Below are positions 22,145 through 33,774 of a stretch of 64,000 bases of DNA, piece by piece. The notes beneath the pieces are model-generated. The model worked only from the letters and a program-made list of their open reading frames with translations, did no database searches and had not been told where the DNA came from. The stretch's first letter is position 1, and each line of letters starts with the position of its first letter. A program made the position numbers and the translations under genes. Source of the DNA: Staphylotrichum longicolle (Eukaryota; Ascomycota; Sordariomycetes; Sordariales; Chaetomiaceae); assembly GCA_019096155.1 (NCBI GenBank), contig JAHCVI010000005.1:1126468-1190467 (forward strand), in the 5' to 3' direction.

Positions 22145-22942
22145 TCAAAAACACTCACACCACCCACTCCCCGGATCCGTCACCCCCACCCGCTCCACCA
22201 CAAACCCCAGCTCCCACATCCTCACACCCTGCTCCTCCCCTTCAGACTGAGATTGCGGCAGCGGCTGCAGCACGACGCTCGCCCAGCAGCACAGCCGACC
22301 CTGCGCCGACAGCGCTTCGGCCTCGTCCTCGCGGAAGCCGGTGAAGTCGGCCAGCAGGCAGCGCGAGAAGACCCAGTCGTCGGCGTCGTCAAAGTGTCGC
22401 TGGATGCGCATCCGCAGGAGTGGTTTGGGGGCAGCGGAGGCGGAGACGGTTGTCTTTCGTTCCCTGTCGCCGCCGCTGCTGTACGCACTTGATAATGATG
22501 ACGATGATGATGGTCGTGGTGACGTCGCGGGCGGTGACGGTGGGGCGGGAAATGATGGTTGCTGGCTCTCTTCGAAGCGGGAGAGAAGAGTGCGCACGAG
22601 GGCGCCTGGTAGGGCGATCTGCTCTATTTTTCCTAGTAATGATGCTGCTGCGGTGCCATCGTTGTGGGTGGACTGAATGTGGGTGATATCGAGGCGGCAG
22701 TGGGGGAAGTGCATGAGCTGGGACGGGGCGGCGGGAGACGCTGCTGATGTGGGTTCTGCTCCTGCTGTTGCTGCTGTGGCTGCCGCTGCGAGCGGGCTTT
22801 GATCTTGTGGCTGCTGTTGTGGCTGCGATATTGATGGGAGGGCGAGGCTGTTTGTTGCGAGTCCGTCTGGGCCTTTTGGTGGGATGGGCTGTCTTGCTGA
22901 GGAGTGCATGGCGGGGAGGTTGAGTCGTCTTGCGATCGGCAT
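22145..22942 (-). CDS. Hypothetical protein, 265 residues
   Basis: A single-exon minus-strand ORF from ATG at 22942. The first 70 residues are Pro/Gln/Ala low-complexity. A hydrophilic region with HFPHCRLDITHIQ follows, then a Ser-rich linker (SSSSSLSS). The C-terminal segment is more ordered: RIQRHFDDADDWVFSRC, LADFTGFREDEAE and WELGFVVERVG. Codon use looks coding, with GC-rich third positions. No signal peptide, membrane helix or known motif is visible. I do not recognise the family. Nothing adjoining suggests a role. Confidence 0.5.
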   Translation of the reverse strand: MPIARRLNLPAMHSSARQPIPPKGPDGLATNSLALPSISQPQQQPQDQSPLAAAATAATAGAEPTSAASPAAPSQLMHFPHCRLDITHIQSTHNDGTAAASLLGKIEQIALPGALVRTLLSRFEESQQPSFPAPPSPPATSPRPSSSSSLSSAYSSGGDRERKTTVSASAAPKPLLRMRIQRHFDDADDWVFSRCLLADFTGFREDEAEALSAQGRLCCWASVVLQPLPQSQSEGEEQGVRMWELGFVVERVGVTDPGSGWCECF

Positions 22943-25900
22943 GTGGTGTGGGCACCAGACTGGTGTTCTGTCTGGTATGTGCGGCGGGAAGAATGATGCT
23001 GGGGTGGTGGGACAACGTGTTGAATGTCTGTCTCTCTCGGTCTAGTTCTCTAGCGCATCAGAGAAGGCGGGTGGGGTTGACACAACTGCCACGAGTGAAG
23101 GTGGTGCGATGCTTTCAAGTGGATGCACGACGCAGAGAGGCAGAGAAGCACAGATTACAGCACTGGGCAAAAGATAGGATAAGGTAGGCAGAGAAAGAGG
23201 AGCTTCCACCTGCCGGGTCCGAGACAGTGAGACGAGAGGCTTTTCCTTGTCAGCCAGCCAAGGAAGCCAGGCCTGGTGTTCCCCCAGCCCATGAGAGAGG
23301 CGGGCGCGCGCACTACAAAGTCGCACTCAAGGGTGCCCGCCCGCCCCTTTTGTTCTCATGTCCGAGCTGCTGCTTCACTGCTCTCTCTCTCTGTGTGTGC
23401 ATTGGATCCCCACCGTCCATCAGGGCCGTTATACCGAAAAAAGTGCACGCCGACGAAAGCTGAGCGCAGAGAAATGATGCACGTCTCAACATCACCGGTC
23501 ACAACCACCATCGACCAAGTTTGCTACCGACCACCTAACACAACCACCGGCCCACCGCGGAGTCGGGTCTGGCTGCCTGCAATCTGCTCTGCTGGCGGCA
23601 ACGACTGAGAAAATCCAGTCGAGGGGGCAGGAGCGGCGCCGCGCACACAGTACATGGACTGTCCTATTTAGGGAATTCTTTCCTCGCAATTGGCATGGCT
23701 TATCGCCGGGTGGCTCTCTCTGCTAGGCCCCGCAATGGACAGTTGAAATGGGGGACGGGGCAAGTAGCAGGGCGACCGCGATCCCCGTTCCCGCAGTTCC
23801 TGTCTTTGCCTGGTTTGGACGAGCAAGACCTGCGATTGGGCGCCGCGAGGGGCACATCGGAATCATCCAGCTCATTTGCCCTGCGGCTGATAATACGCAT
23901 GCTGCCCCGATGCTGTCTCGCGCCCCATGTGTCGAGACGTCATTGGGCATTCCAGGGAGATTCTTATCGCAGATGTGGCTGTCAGATCGACCTGTTCGCG
24001 CTGTCCCTGAGTGGATTCCCGGGGGCAGACAGCCTGCACCGAATCTTGGCCGACCGTCGTGTGACAGCCCCGGCGAATGCCCCTTGCCCTTCCAAAAGGG
24101 GCTTGCCATGTTTGGAGCCCTGCATGGATCAGGGGACCCAGTGTAAGGGAGAGCCTGTTCCTTGTCTCCATCCCATGGAGTGGCTTTCAAGTCGCCAGAT
24201 CGTGTGTTCCGTGCCTGCGGCTGGAGATATTGACTGCAGTCCGAGCCCCAAACACTTGTATGGGTGGCTGGCCTGGGCACGAATCCAGGGGCGCGAGGTA
24301 AGGTATGACAGGCGTGATTGCCCGGAGTAGGAAAGCAGAATCTGCCATCCCTGCGTCGATCTCCGGTAAGTGTCGCTTCCGGGGCTGTAGTACCGGAAGG
24401 TGTGTTGCCTTATTGAATGAGATAGAGTTGTGACCGGAGAAATGGTTGGTCAAAACGGATTGTTGCTGGAGCGCCACCGATTTGCCCCAAAGCGCGGCGA
24501 TCAGTCCAAATGCGGGAATCCGAATCCAGCTAGGAACCATTGTCATCTGCGGCAAGCCACCGCTAAACAACAGGAGGCGTCTGTGATCAGCCGATCTGGG
24601 TCACCACCGCAGACAGCCAGCCACACGTGACAGTGTGAGATGGATATTGGTTGTTTTTGTGGTTCGGGGGGCAGGAGGTGGGGGCGGCGCGAATTCAAGA
24701 AAACGCGCGATGACAAAGAATGTACCAGATGCCGCATGATTGTGGACCCTCGATCTCACTATTCATGCATGGCTCGTGGTTCTCGGTGAGCCAAGGACCG
24801 GGCAATATTGGCATTCTATTAGAAGAGGCACTCCCACCCATCACTCAAGAACAGAGGAACAGTTACTGTTGATCGATCTAATTTGCAAGAAGTTCAGATT
24901 GGACTGACCCTCCTCCCCATTGCGCCCCTGCCCAGAGAAATCTTGAGGTCTGGGAATGGCGGTGCTAGGGAGCCATTTCCAGCTCCAGCACAGGCAGCCA
25001 GGCCGTTTCTGGCCCGACCAAGATCGGATGGCCGACATGATCCTTGTAATGCATGCTCCTGTCCGGATGTTCTAGCTGCGCACGGACATCAGCTGCAGTT
25101 TAGGGCAAGCCGAGTAGGACAGCATCCCCCTTGCCTCTGGCCACTTTTCGGGCTGAAGTGGCACAGTCGGGTTACTTGTGCCGACTCCGACATGTCGTGC
25201 CGGCGTAGCCAAGCCCTCTTGTCCGGAAGGGAGGCCACGGAGCTGTTGCTCAACTACCGGCCTGATTGAGCGCCTTACTGGAACTTCCTCGTGTCCGCTG
25301 ATGGAAAATGGGACCGTGCGCTATTTCCTCGGTGCACGCGTCAACGAGTCGGAGAACATGACAGCCGGATGCATGGACAAAACTGGGCGCATTGAACTTT
25401 GAGCTGGACGCAGAAGAATTCCATCCCGCCTGGGTTCTGGCATCCCAGCAGCACCGCCAGATTGGTCCGCGCCGCAGAGATCCGAAAATTTGGTCTTGGA
25501 CCAGACAAACGACCACCATGGTGAGAACATCAGTTGTCGGCCGATGCATCGTCCGCATTGGAGCACTACCTCGGAGATATGAATCGAGCGGGATCTTGGT
25601 GCGGGTCTGCCGAAAACTGGAGGGCATCCGCTGCTATCTTGACCATCTCATTGAATTCGACCTGGAGTGGGTCCATCGAATTCCGGAGGAAGGTTCTCAA
25701 GATGTCGGGAAAACTTGAAATAATCCAAGTTCCTTGGCGCGAGTCGAGCACAGCATTGCATCAGAGCGATCAGAATAGCAATAAACCGCCCATACTAGAC
25801 CGCATTGACCGGCCTTCTGTCTTGTTGGTCAACCGAGCCAAAATCAGAAACGCTACATTCCCGGTCTCCGAATTTGGGGCAGTGGATCACATCACGGACT

Positions 25901-26054
25901 CTCAGGCGAGGCCCGAGCCGCTTCCCGAGCTTCTTTCATTCGCTCCTCACAGTAGCCAAGCAATGACTTCGTGACTCTCCGCCCCTTCAACCCGCGTCCC
26001 CTTAAAACCTCGCCATCAAACTCCGCACCCCATCCCTACTCGCCGCGCCAGGGG
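22943..26054. other. Gene-poor tract, nothing supported
   Basis: About 3.1 kb with many ORFs of 60-210 codons on both strands, none with motifs, splice-consistent extension or coding-like amino-acid order. It may hold decayed sequence beyond recognition. Confidence 0.4.
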
Positions 26055-26598
26055 AGAGTTACGCCTGGAGACCCCGGTTTATGGCGTGTCGAGGCAGCTG
26101 TCGAGACAACACACCACCAGGCGCAAGCAACCAGTCCACCACGAGCTCGCTTCCTCTCTTCCGTTGCCCTTGCATAACTCTGCCGCTCCTAGCGTGGTAA
26201 GCAAACGGATGCAACCTAACTTTGCGAACAGCCCTGGCAAATGGGTTGCATCCCTAGTGGGGCGCTCTTGTGGTGTACCTCTCGGCCAATCGCGACCCCC
26301 GTGTTTACCCCAACAGTTCCCAAAGAGCACTAGTCGCGATCGATCACCGATTATAGCGATGTCTTGGCAAGGTGCAGATCGCAGTTCATGGCGTACCCCC
26401 TGATGCAGCCATGCTGCCTCTCCTATTCTGGCGGCGATTAGATGACGCACACCAAGGCTAGCGGTGCGAGATTGGAATGATAACCGCACAGCCCCCACCT
26501 TACCCTGACCCTTGAACCGGTCGGCCCAGTTTGGCCTATCAACTGCTGCCGGACAGCAGGGGACGTTAACCAGTTCGTGTTGGTTACCTGGAATGAGA
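26055..26598 (-). repeat. Dispersed repeat R1, copy A
   Basis: This segment matches 51056-51648 in inverted orientation. Shared blocks include GTTACGCCTGGAGACCCC with GTGTGTTGTCTC near one end, a central GCAGATCGCAGTTCATGGCGT and GACAGCAGGGGACGTTAACC near the other. Copies differ by scattered substitutions and an indel. Both carry parallel non-functional ORFs (shared peptide IAARIGxAAWLHQGxRHELR). It is likely a decayed transposon or non-autonomous element. No terminal repeat or target duplication was established. Confidence 0.8.
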
Positions 26599-26603
26599 TT
26601 CAC

Positions 26604-26730
26604 TCACCCCACGCCCCACCGTCCACTGACTCCTGAACCAAGTCGGTCCACTTCATGACCTTTCAGTTCAACATCCCGACAGCAGGGTACGTAAACCAGT
26701 TCGTGATTCTGATTAGGATGATACCCGCTG
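26604..26730 (-). repeat. Partial third copy of R1 end
   Basis: The last about 110 bases of R1 appear again, more diverged, directly after copy A: GACAGCAGGGTACGTAAACC followed by AGTTCGTG resembles the copy A end. Confidence 0.6.
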
Positions 26731-26810
26731 CTTGTCGCCGCTAGAGAATGGGCATCTCGAAGCTCAGAGGCGGGAGCAGGGCGTCCGCTGAGGTCTTGAG
26801 AGCTGATCAA

Positions 26811-28226
26811 CTGCTATTATCCGTCCCCAGTATTCGAACAGGCTAGTCCTGCAGTTGCTTTGGTCGAAAAGGCTACCATTTGATTGGCAATCCCGCCCGA
26901 TGTTGTGATCCACGTCATTTGCTTCCTGAATGCTGCCATCTTGCCCAAGCCGCTACTGTACCTTGCGCGCATATCAGACCATTGCAGTGGACCTGACGGC
27001 GAACTGCCTAAACGGCAGTTCACCAATCAGCTCAGGCTTCATTATCAAGCACCCCGGGTCGCTCACATGCATACGAAAACATTTAAAAGTAGTTGCTTAT
27101 GCATGCAGCCGCTGGTGCTGGACATGCAGGTGTTCTCGTACCTGACGGATGGAACTGATGAAGTTACATTTTGGCCGCCAAGCCTTCTCCAGTTGCATCC
27201 TATCCAAAGTGCTTTGTCCCATTTCGCCCTACGGGCGTGGAGTCGACGACGGACCCTTGCGCCATCTGCACTATGCCATGACCAACTTGAATCCTCCGGG
27301 GTGCCAGTGCAAAATCGTCCCAAGTCTTACAGGCCTCTCAGTTTCCCCTCTAAGCTCGAGCTCTAGCCGTAAAAAGTTCCAGTCAAACGCGAGTGTATCG
27401 CCAGGGTGCGCTGCATCTCGCTAGCATATCCCCAGCCTACACATGAAAGCCCAAGACACCCAATCCGCCATCCCACATCATGTTGTAGTGCAGTTCCGTG
27501 CCGTCTCAGACTGTCGGTCTCATAGCCAAGACAAAGAGATTCCCAGTTTCCCTTCCCGTTGAGCAGCCATTTGCCAGGCACAGACTGCAGTGGACGGTTC
27601 CTACGTTGTACCTGACTTTGTATGCGGCCCCCCCCACCCACCCCACCTGGAACCAATAACACCCAATCTGTGGAATTATTGCTCGTTTGGCCTCCCAACT
27701 ACACTGCTCTCTCTGAAATCAAACGCGTCAAGTACCGGCCCGCACCTCTTCGACTCCCCCGGCAGCGCTGCGTCTCAGCAGCACCAATATCTATCCGCCC
27801 GCCCGGCAATCTCTCTCAAGTCCTCACCCTCCGCACTGCGCGCATCCGCCAACCTTAATCTCAGTCTCTTTGCCTGGGTGCATAAAACCGAAGACACTAC
27901 CGGAAGTGCCATCTTGCGGACGGTTTCGGTTGAGATTCGGTCAGTAGTCCCAAGCCAGCAGTCGACCAGCCTTCTCCTACCTCCTTCTCAGCGTGCGCGG
28001 TAGCTTGCCGCCTCTCCGAGCTCTCCCATTGCCCTCGGCCAGGCTGCCTTGTCTTTTTCCCCACCAGCGTCAGACCCAACCCGCAGTGGGACCAGTGGGA
28101 TTTGATATATCCGCTCTCAGGTGACGGCAGGATCTCTGTCTCACGCCACTTCGGTTTGGCCAAACACGCACGCAATCACGCACGTCAGGTCAGCTCCGTC
28201 GAGCCGCCCACCATATTCAACCCCTC
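26811..28226. other. Intergenic, nothing supported
   Basis: Contains a C-rich run near 27628-27645 and short ORFs without motifs. The final 200 bases are the upstream region of the PAS gene. Confidence 0.4.
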
Positions 28227-30263
28227 ATGAATTCGCGAAACCAGACTTTCATAACTATACATAGTAGGTCTAACCAGGCTTAGCTCACGGCTATTAATTG
28301 ACTCTGACGTCCTCTAGACCTCACTCCCGAAGCCAATATCCTCTTTGCCTCCGACTCGCTTCTCGACATCTTGGGCTACCGACCCAATGAGGTCAGGGGA
28401 AGGTCGGCTTTCGACTACTTCCATCCTGAAGAGGTGCCGTTTGCACACTCTGTTCATAGTAGAGGCGTTCTACTCGATAAGGCTGCCGTCCTTCACTATG
28501 CGCGCATCCTCTCTCGGTCAGGCCAGTGGATCAGCTGCGAATGCTACTTCACCATCGTCTACAATGTGCTGGTAGCCTCAACCAGTATATACTTCAACAA
28601 CAAACGGAGCAAAAGTATGACCCAAGCACCCTAGATCACCCAGTTCTTGAGCTGACATGCACATTTAGGGAGGGCAAGGGATGCACCACAGATCAGGCGG
28701 ATATTCTCCAGCTCACCACGGGACCCCCGGTACCGCATGCTAGAGCACTTGTCCCCCAAGTTCAAGATGCCGCCTATGGAGAGGGAGCCGCGGGCCGCAC
28801 TCATCCTCAACCGATTCACCAGAGACCTGACCATCATATATACGACAGACGCGGTTGCCCAAATTCTAGGAGTACACTCGGACGAGTTTCTTGGGAAGCC
28901 ATTTTACAAGTGCATCCAGTCAAATTGCCTCGACGAGGCTGAGAAATGTCTGGAGAGTGCCAAGACAAACGAGTCGATTGCTTACCTACGCTTCTGGTAC
29001 AAGGACCCGCGGGCAGACCCTAACGATTCCATCAACGAGAAGGAGGAGGATAAAGCAGAGATACAGGACAAAGAAGCCGACAAGAGCAGCTCCAACGACA
29101 ATGCTATGGACGTCGAATATCATGCGCTGAAGGAAAAGTGCATATACATCGACGAAAAGACAGACACCCAGGTTCAGACGCCCGACAATGGTAGCGGGGA
29201 CGAGGAGCAAGTTCCATCAGGCGGTTCCACTACGCCAAGGCCACGGAGACACGGTCTACAAGCCCCTCGGGCAGTCGAACTCGAGGCTGTCGTCTCATGC
29301 ACATCCGACGGGCTCATCGTAGTACTACGGAGAGCGCGATCCCCAATTCCCAACCTACAAACCCAGGTGATGCCGGCCGCCTTCAACTATAAGAACGGCC
29401 TCTTCGCGGCACCGTGGGCACTGCACCCCATCCAACCTTATATCTCACCCGACCTACTTTACACATTCCAGCCGCCTCTCCTACCACAGTACATGCCCTT
29501 GCGGGAGTGCGTCAAAGCAGCTGGCGGGTCTCCCTCTGAGCGTATATGCTTGCGTATCCCCGTCGCTCAATCTCTTTCCTAACCACAAGTCATAGAGCTG
29601 ATGCGATCAATACGCGACGTAGCCGTCTTTGCCTAGGCGGTGACTAGCATCAACCCGAATCTCGCCCACTACGGCCACAGTCGACGCAGGATTGACGGAC
29701 AACCTGTCAATAACCTCGCCAGATGGGAACCCAACAACTCCCCCCCAATCACATACCCGCCGCCAGAGGACCTGCTCGTAGACCGCACCTCCAGTCTTCT
29801 CAAGAACCAATCCACCGCCGCCACCGGCCCCGCCAGCCACTACGCCTCCGAGCCCCTGTTCCATTCCTATCACACCCGGCACGCCTCTCTGGACGAAGAT
29901 AAATATGACGCCTCGAGCAGCGGCAGCAGTAATCAACTGGCAAACTCGCCCCGTGCGTCATCCTTATTCTCGTCATCCACATCCGAATCGCCATACTCCA
30001 ATGGCTACGAACAAGCATATCACAACCACCATCAACATCTTTGCCCGGTCATTTTTAATGACGAGCTGCACGGCCATGCACGACACCAGCAGCAGCAGCC
30101 GCGCCAACAGCATGGCTACATACCTGCCTCTTCATCCGCCACAGCGTCAGCCGCAAGGAGACGTAATTTCCGCGTCGAGCCTTGGGGAACTCGTCACTCG
30201 GCCAGGAAGCGAGACGAAGCCCTTGTGATGCGCCATGCCGGGGAGGCAGTGCAAGAAACGTAG
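28227..30263 (+). pseudogene. PAS-domain protein with premature amber codon
   Basis: Exons 28227-28263, 28318-28614, 28669-29541 and 29596 onward; all introns are 54 bases with matching phases. PAS 1 begins at once (FITIHNLTPEANILFAS, LDILGYRPNEVRG, FDYFHPEEVPFA) and continues to CECYFTIVYNVLVASTSIY. A second PAS-like region starts after MLEHLSPKFKMPP with ILGVHSDEFLGKPFYKCI. A charged linker and the LEAVVSCTSDGLIVVLRRA block follow. Exon 4 reads QLMRSIRDVAVFA then TAG at 29634-29636, where Trp is expected. The frame stays open beyond it to 30263 with Ser- and His-rich sequence. This layout matches a Sordariomycete-specific PAS protein family related in style to light or redox sensors. The stop may truncate the product to about 415 residues, leaving both PAS regions. 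Confidence 0.75.
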
Positions 30264-31252
30264 CTGGATGGTCGTAGTGTATGGGGATCCTCCTTCGAAA
30301 GTTCGGTGCCGTGGAGTATGAGGCAAGTCTGTCCATAATGCACGCACTCGCCAGGAAGCTGGTAAAAGCGTCAGATTTAGCTGCTTCCGATGTAATGATA
30401 AGTGGTTCTTAGTATTGATATAGCTGGTTACTGCATTCAGGATGACTCGGAACCCTTGCTTGTGGGTTGCGCCTTCTTCTAGGCCATTTGTTGAAAACTA
30501 CGACAACCACTTTATCTGGAGTGGTGGGTCAAGATTAACGTTAGCGACTTCAGCCATCCACAGATTTTAAGCGCGGAGGGTACAAGGACGACTCGTGACG
30601 ACCGTATGGATCATCACAAACGGGCTAACATTCACGTTGACGTGGAGAGAATTATTGAGTTATCAACCTCGCACCGCACTACTAGGGGCAGGCGGGGACT
30701 GTCCGCCGGGCTTCCACTCCGCGCCGCCTCCCACTGCTTGCCGGACTCCCACTCCCTGCCGGATCTCCACTGCCCCCAGATTCCCACTCCCCGTCGGACA
30801 TCCACTGGGCCGAAGGGTGGGTTGGGAAGCCGTGGAGCAATCCCTTCTGCATCCCGCCCCTTACTGTGCTGCGACACGGACCTTTAGTCGAAACCGAGTT
30901 GGGGAGACTGAATCTCTTTCCGAAAGAAAAACAAAGAGAAAAAAAAAGGAAGAAAGTAATTGTCCAAGATGTCTGTCGCTGCCCCTTCCCCCCAATATCC
31001 AACAGAGACAACAAAAAAAAACACAGCGAACTCGCCCAACATTACAATGAGATAGCTATTAGTCAGCAGCATTAAACCATCTACATCGCCCTTCAAACAA
31101 AGTAACATAAGATAGATAACTATGGGTATAGGTATCTCGCAAATTAACAAAGTGAACGGGTTGACGCGGCGGAGGGCGGAGGGCGGAGTCCGGAGGGCGG
31201 AGGAAGAGGGAGGAGGAAGCAGGGGGGGGGGGGGGGGGGATATCAAAGGGAC
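30264..31252. other. Intergenic with purine-rich tract and G18 run
   Basis: No gene. The stretch 31160-31239 is GGAGGGCGGA-type purine-rich sequence ending in 18 consecutive G (31222-31239), downstream of the RING gene stop. Confidence 0.6.
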
Positions 31253-32392
31253 TCAAGACCCACCCGCCTGCGCATCCGTCCTGACATGACCATGCGCCCT
31301 CGTGCAAATATGAAACCGCTCCCTCAGCCGGTCCGCAAACCTCGCGTTGCGACCGTGCTGTTCCTCGGGTTCACCGCCATCACCCGCAACACCATCACCA
31401 GTGGAAGGTTCCCGCTGCTGCTGCTGCCAGCGGTTTCGCCTGAGGGTCTCGATGCGCTCTTCAATTGACGCGTGCCTGAGCCGGTTGTGGTCAAGGAATC
31501 GACAGGATTGCCTGCGCTGCTGCTGCCGGCTGCGGCAGGTACTGCTAGTGGTGTTGCTGTCGTGCTCGGTCCAATTTTCAGCTGCTGCGAGAGACGGAAC
31601 GAGGAGGAATGCGTCGTTGTTGTCGGCGGCGCTGGTTGGTCTGCTTTGCGGCCGGAGATCGAGACGGCTTTGCGGTGGAAGGGTGTTAGTTTTGGGCTTT
31701 GGGCAGTTCCTTGGGGGAGGCGTGCGGTTGGTGAAAGCTTACCATAACGGGCAGGTCCCCGAGACGTTGATCAACCATGGGTCGATGCACGGCGATGAAA
31801 ATTTGTGGTCGCATGGCAGGACACGAACATCCTCCCCGACCGTAAAGTCCTCAGTGCAGATAGAGCAGCCGAGGTGTTCCTCTGACGGACGCCCGTTCGT
31901 CCCAGTTTCGCCCCTATCCGCCGTGGCCGTGTCTCGAGTGTTCACTTCACCTTCAGCATCCACCAGCTCTGGCAGGGATACTGCACCAGACATTGTCGCG
32001 GCATCGTTTAGGCGCCGCTGCGGGGTCCGAGGCTCCTCCAGGATTGCCGTTAATCTTGTCCCTGTTGTCGGATCCGGCGGCGTTGCCGACGGCTGCGATT
32101 CAAGTTCGAGAGTTGGGGTCGCTTTTGCCGGGCTCGGGCCCCCAAACTTCACAACCGGCAGCGTCTCTAGCACTGCCCGCGCCAACCCCCTTGCCCGGCT
32201 CTGCGACGGCCGCCCGCCGTAACCCGGCCGAGGACCGTACCGCTCTGGGTAGCGGTGCGCCATGATGACCCCTGTGCCAATGGTGACCAGAAACAACAGC
32301 GTGACAAGGCCGACAATGCCGTAGAAGATGCTCATGGCAACCGCAGAGTTGCTCCCGCTCTGTTCCTCGTCACTCGTCGGAGTGCCGGTCAT
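31253..32392 (-). CDS. Membrane-anchored RING-H2 type protein, one zinc ligand altered
   Basis: Exons 31743-32392 and 31253-31667 give 354 residues; the 75-base intron (branch CTAAC) lies inside the last zinc knuckle. A single hydrophobic helix (SIFYGIVGLVTLLFLVTIGTG) follows a short N-terminus. A Pro/Ser linker leads to the RING: CSICTEDFTVGEDVRVLPC then DHKF, with PCIDPWLINVSGTCPLC restored across the intron. This matches fungal RNF13-like E3 ligases. In the usual pattern C-x-H-x2-H-x2-C the second His is replaced by Ser (KFSSPC instead of KFHPxC). After the RING come LDHNRLRHASIEERIETLRR and a basic tail, typical of the family. The start at 32392 gives the short N-terminus; the frame is open for 33 more codons upstream. 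Confidence 0.8.
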
Positions 32393-33008
32393 GTTCGTGC
32401 TGCCTGATCGTGGCCAGCAAAATATCACCCGCTTTGACAATGCTATTGGCCATTTTTGTCGCGTTTTCGTTCGCCTTGAACAGATATCCAAACAGAGCCG
32501 AGCCGTCTCCCATTCCTCCTGCAGCCTTCCGAGCTCGGCCGCGTCTTCGTGCGACGCTAGATCTGTCTTGGACTTTAGATCATGAGCCTCGTTTTCTTCA
32601 ACGAGGTGAATACGAAAATGTGTGCCACATCAGGAAACAGTCCGATGTTACGGCCAATCGTACGCCCCAAACAGCAATCTGATACCCTATGCATCACATC
32701 ACACCAATCCATTTGGAGGTGTTTAACCCTCACTGTGACCAGGGGGGAGCGGAGTGCATGTTGCCGTCACGTTCCACCAGTCAAAATCCCCATGACCACG
32801 CAGACGAGTCGTAAGGGATACACAACGTCGATGATGGTGGAGGTGAAAACGCAGTGGTAGTATTCGTCTTCAGCAAGTACTATGCCGACGTGCGCAATTG
32901 TATACCTGCTTGATATGCTAGCGTCTTGGACCGCAACGATTACAAGCAATCGCGTGTCACCGACGTCCACACCTTCCCTTCCGTTCGGGATCGAACGCCG
33001 GCCATGTG
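32393..33008. other. Intergenic, weak similarity to 50569-50650
   Basis: No gene. A short part (about 32622-32710) resembles 50569-50650: both contain GTGCCACATC, then AGTCCGA, then ATCACATCACACCA or ATTACATCACACCA. Confidence 0.4.
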
Positions 33009-33485
33009 ACATCCCCAGAAGTACACGGTCGGCTGGATCTGCGCCATCACCACCGAATCCGTAGCAGCCCGGGCTTTCCTCGATGACGAACACAACGGCC
33101 CTTGCCAAGTCGCACAGCACGACAACAATAGCTATGTCCTGGGCAAAATCGGCAGCCACAATGTCGTTATTGCCGTTCTGCCTGATGCAGAATACGGCAT
33201 AGCGTCCGCGGCGGCAGTAGCCCGAGACATGCTCCACAGTTTCCCGAACGTGCGCATCGGATTGATGGTCGGCATCGGAGGCGGTGCGCCTAGCCGAAAG
33301 CATGATGTCCGACTCGGGGTATCGTAGTCAGCAGTCGTGGTGGCGGGAAAGGTGGCGTGTTCCAGTACGATTTTGGCAAGACCATCCAGAATCAGTCGTT
33401 TCAAGAGACAGGATTCCTAGACCAACCACCCATGGTGCTACGGACGGCTATGAGCGCGCTCAGAGGCACATACGAGATGAAGGGC
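33009..33485 (+). pseudogene. NLR N-terminal nucleoside-phosphorylase (PNP_UDP) module
   Basis: The plus frame reads YTVGWICAITTESVAARAFLD, then NVVIAVLPDAEYGIASAAA and NVRIGLMVGIGGGAPS. This is the phosphorylase-like N-terminal domain of many fungal NLRs. After HDVRLG a two-base deletion shifts the frame near 33325. The text resumes as VSSRGGGKGGVFQYDFGKT and QNQSFQETGFLDQPPMVL. Similarity ends near ALRGTYEMKGH at about 33485, where minus-strand NACHT sequence begins. The GGxGGGAPS phosphate-binding region is intact. No start Met is obvious: a stop at 33006-33008 precedes the frame. Confidence 0.85.
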
Positions 33486-33725
33486 CACCACGGATTGAAG
33501 ATCCGAAAACTCGTGCAGGAGCTGTGCCAACAGAAACCGGTACATCCCGCAGATAGACCTTTCCAAATAGTCGCCGCCTCGTGCATTAATAAAGAAGGGC
33601 GCAACGGCCATGCTTGGCTCCTTGGAAAAGGATTTTCATCTCCAGGTACACGAACTTCGTCACGGTTGACTTTCCGGCACCTGTCTTGCCTCGCATCCAT
33701 AAGCTACCCTGCTCCTGGGAGAGGA
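33480..33725 (-). pseudogene. NACHT P-loop fragment, opposite strand to the PNP module
   Basis: The minus strand reads GSLWMRGKTGAGKSTVTKF (Walker A GKTGAGKST) and then, after a frame change near 33605, FFINARGGDYLERS and GMYRFLLAQLLHEFSDLQS. These are consecutive NACHT-NTPase blocks of the class that normally follows the PNP module. Here they face it on the opposite strand. Confidence 0.8.
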
Positions 33726-33774
33726 CGGCTAAAACTAAGCTCTGTTACACCTATCTCCTGATTTGCAAACCAGT

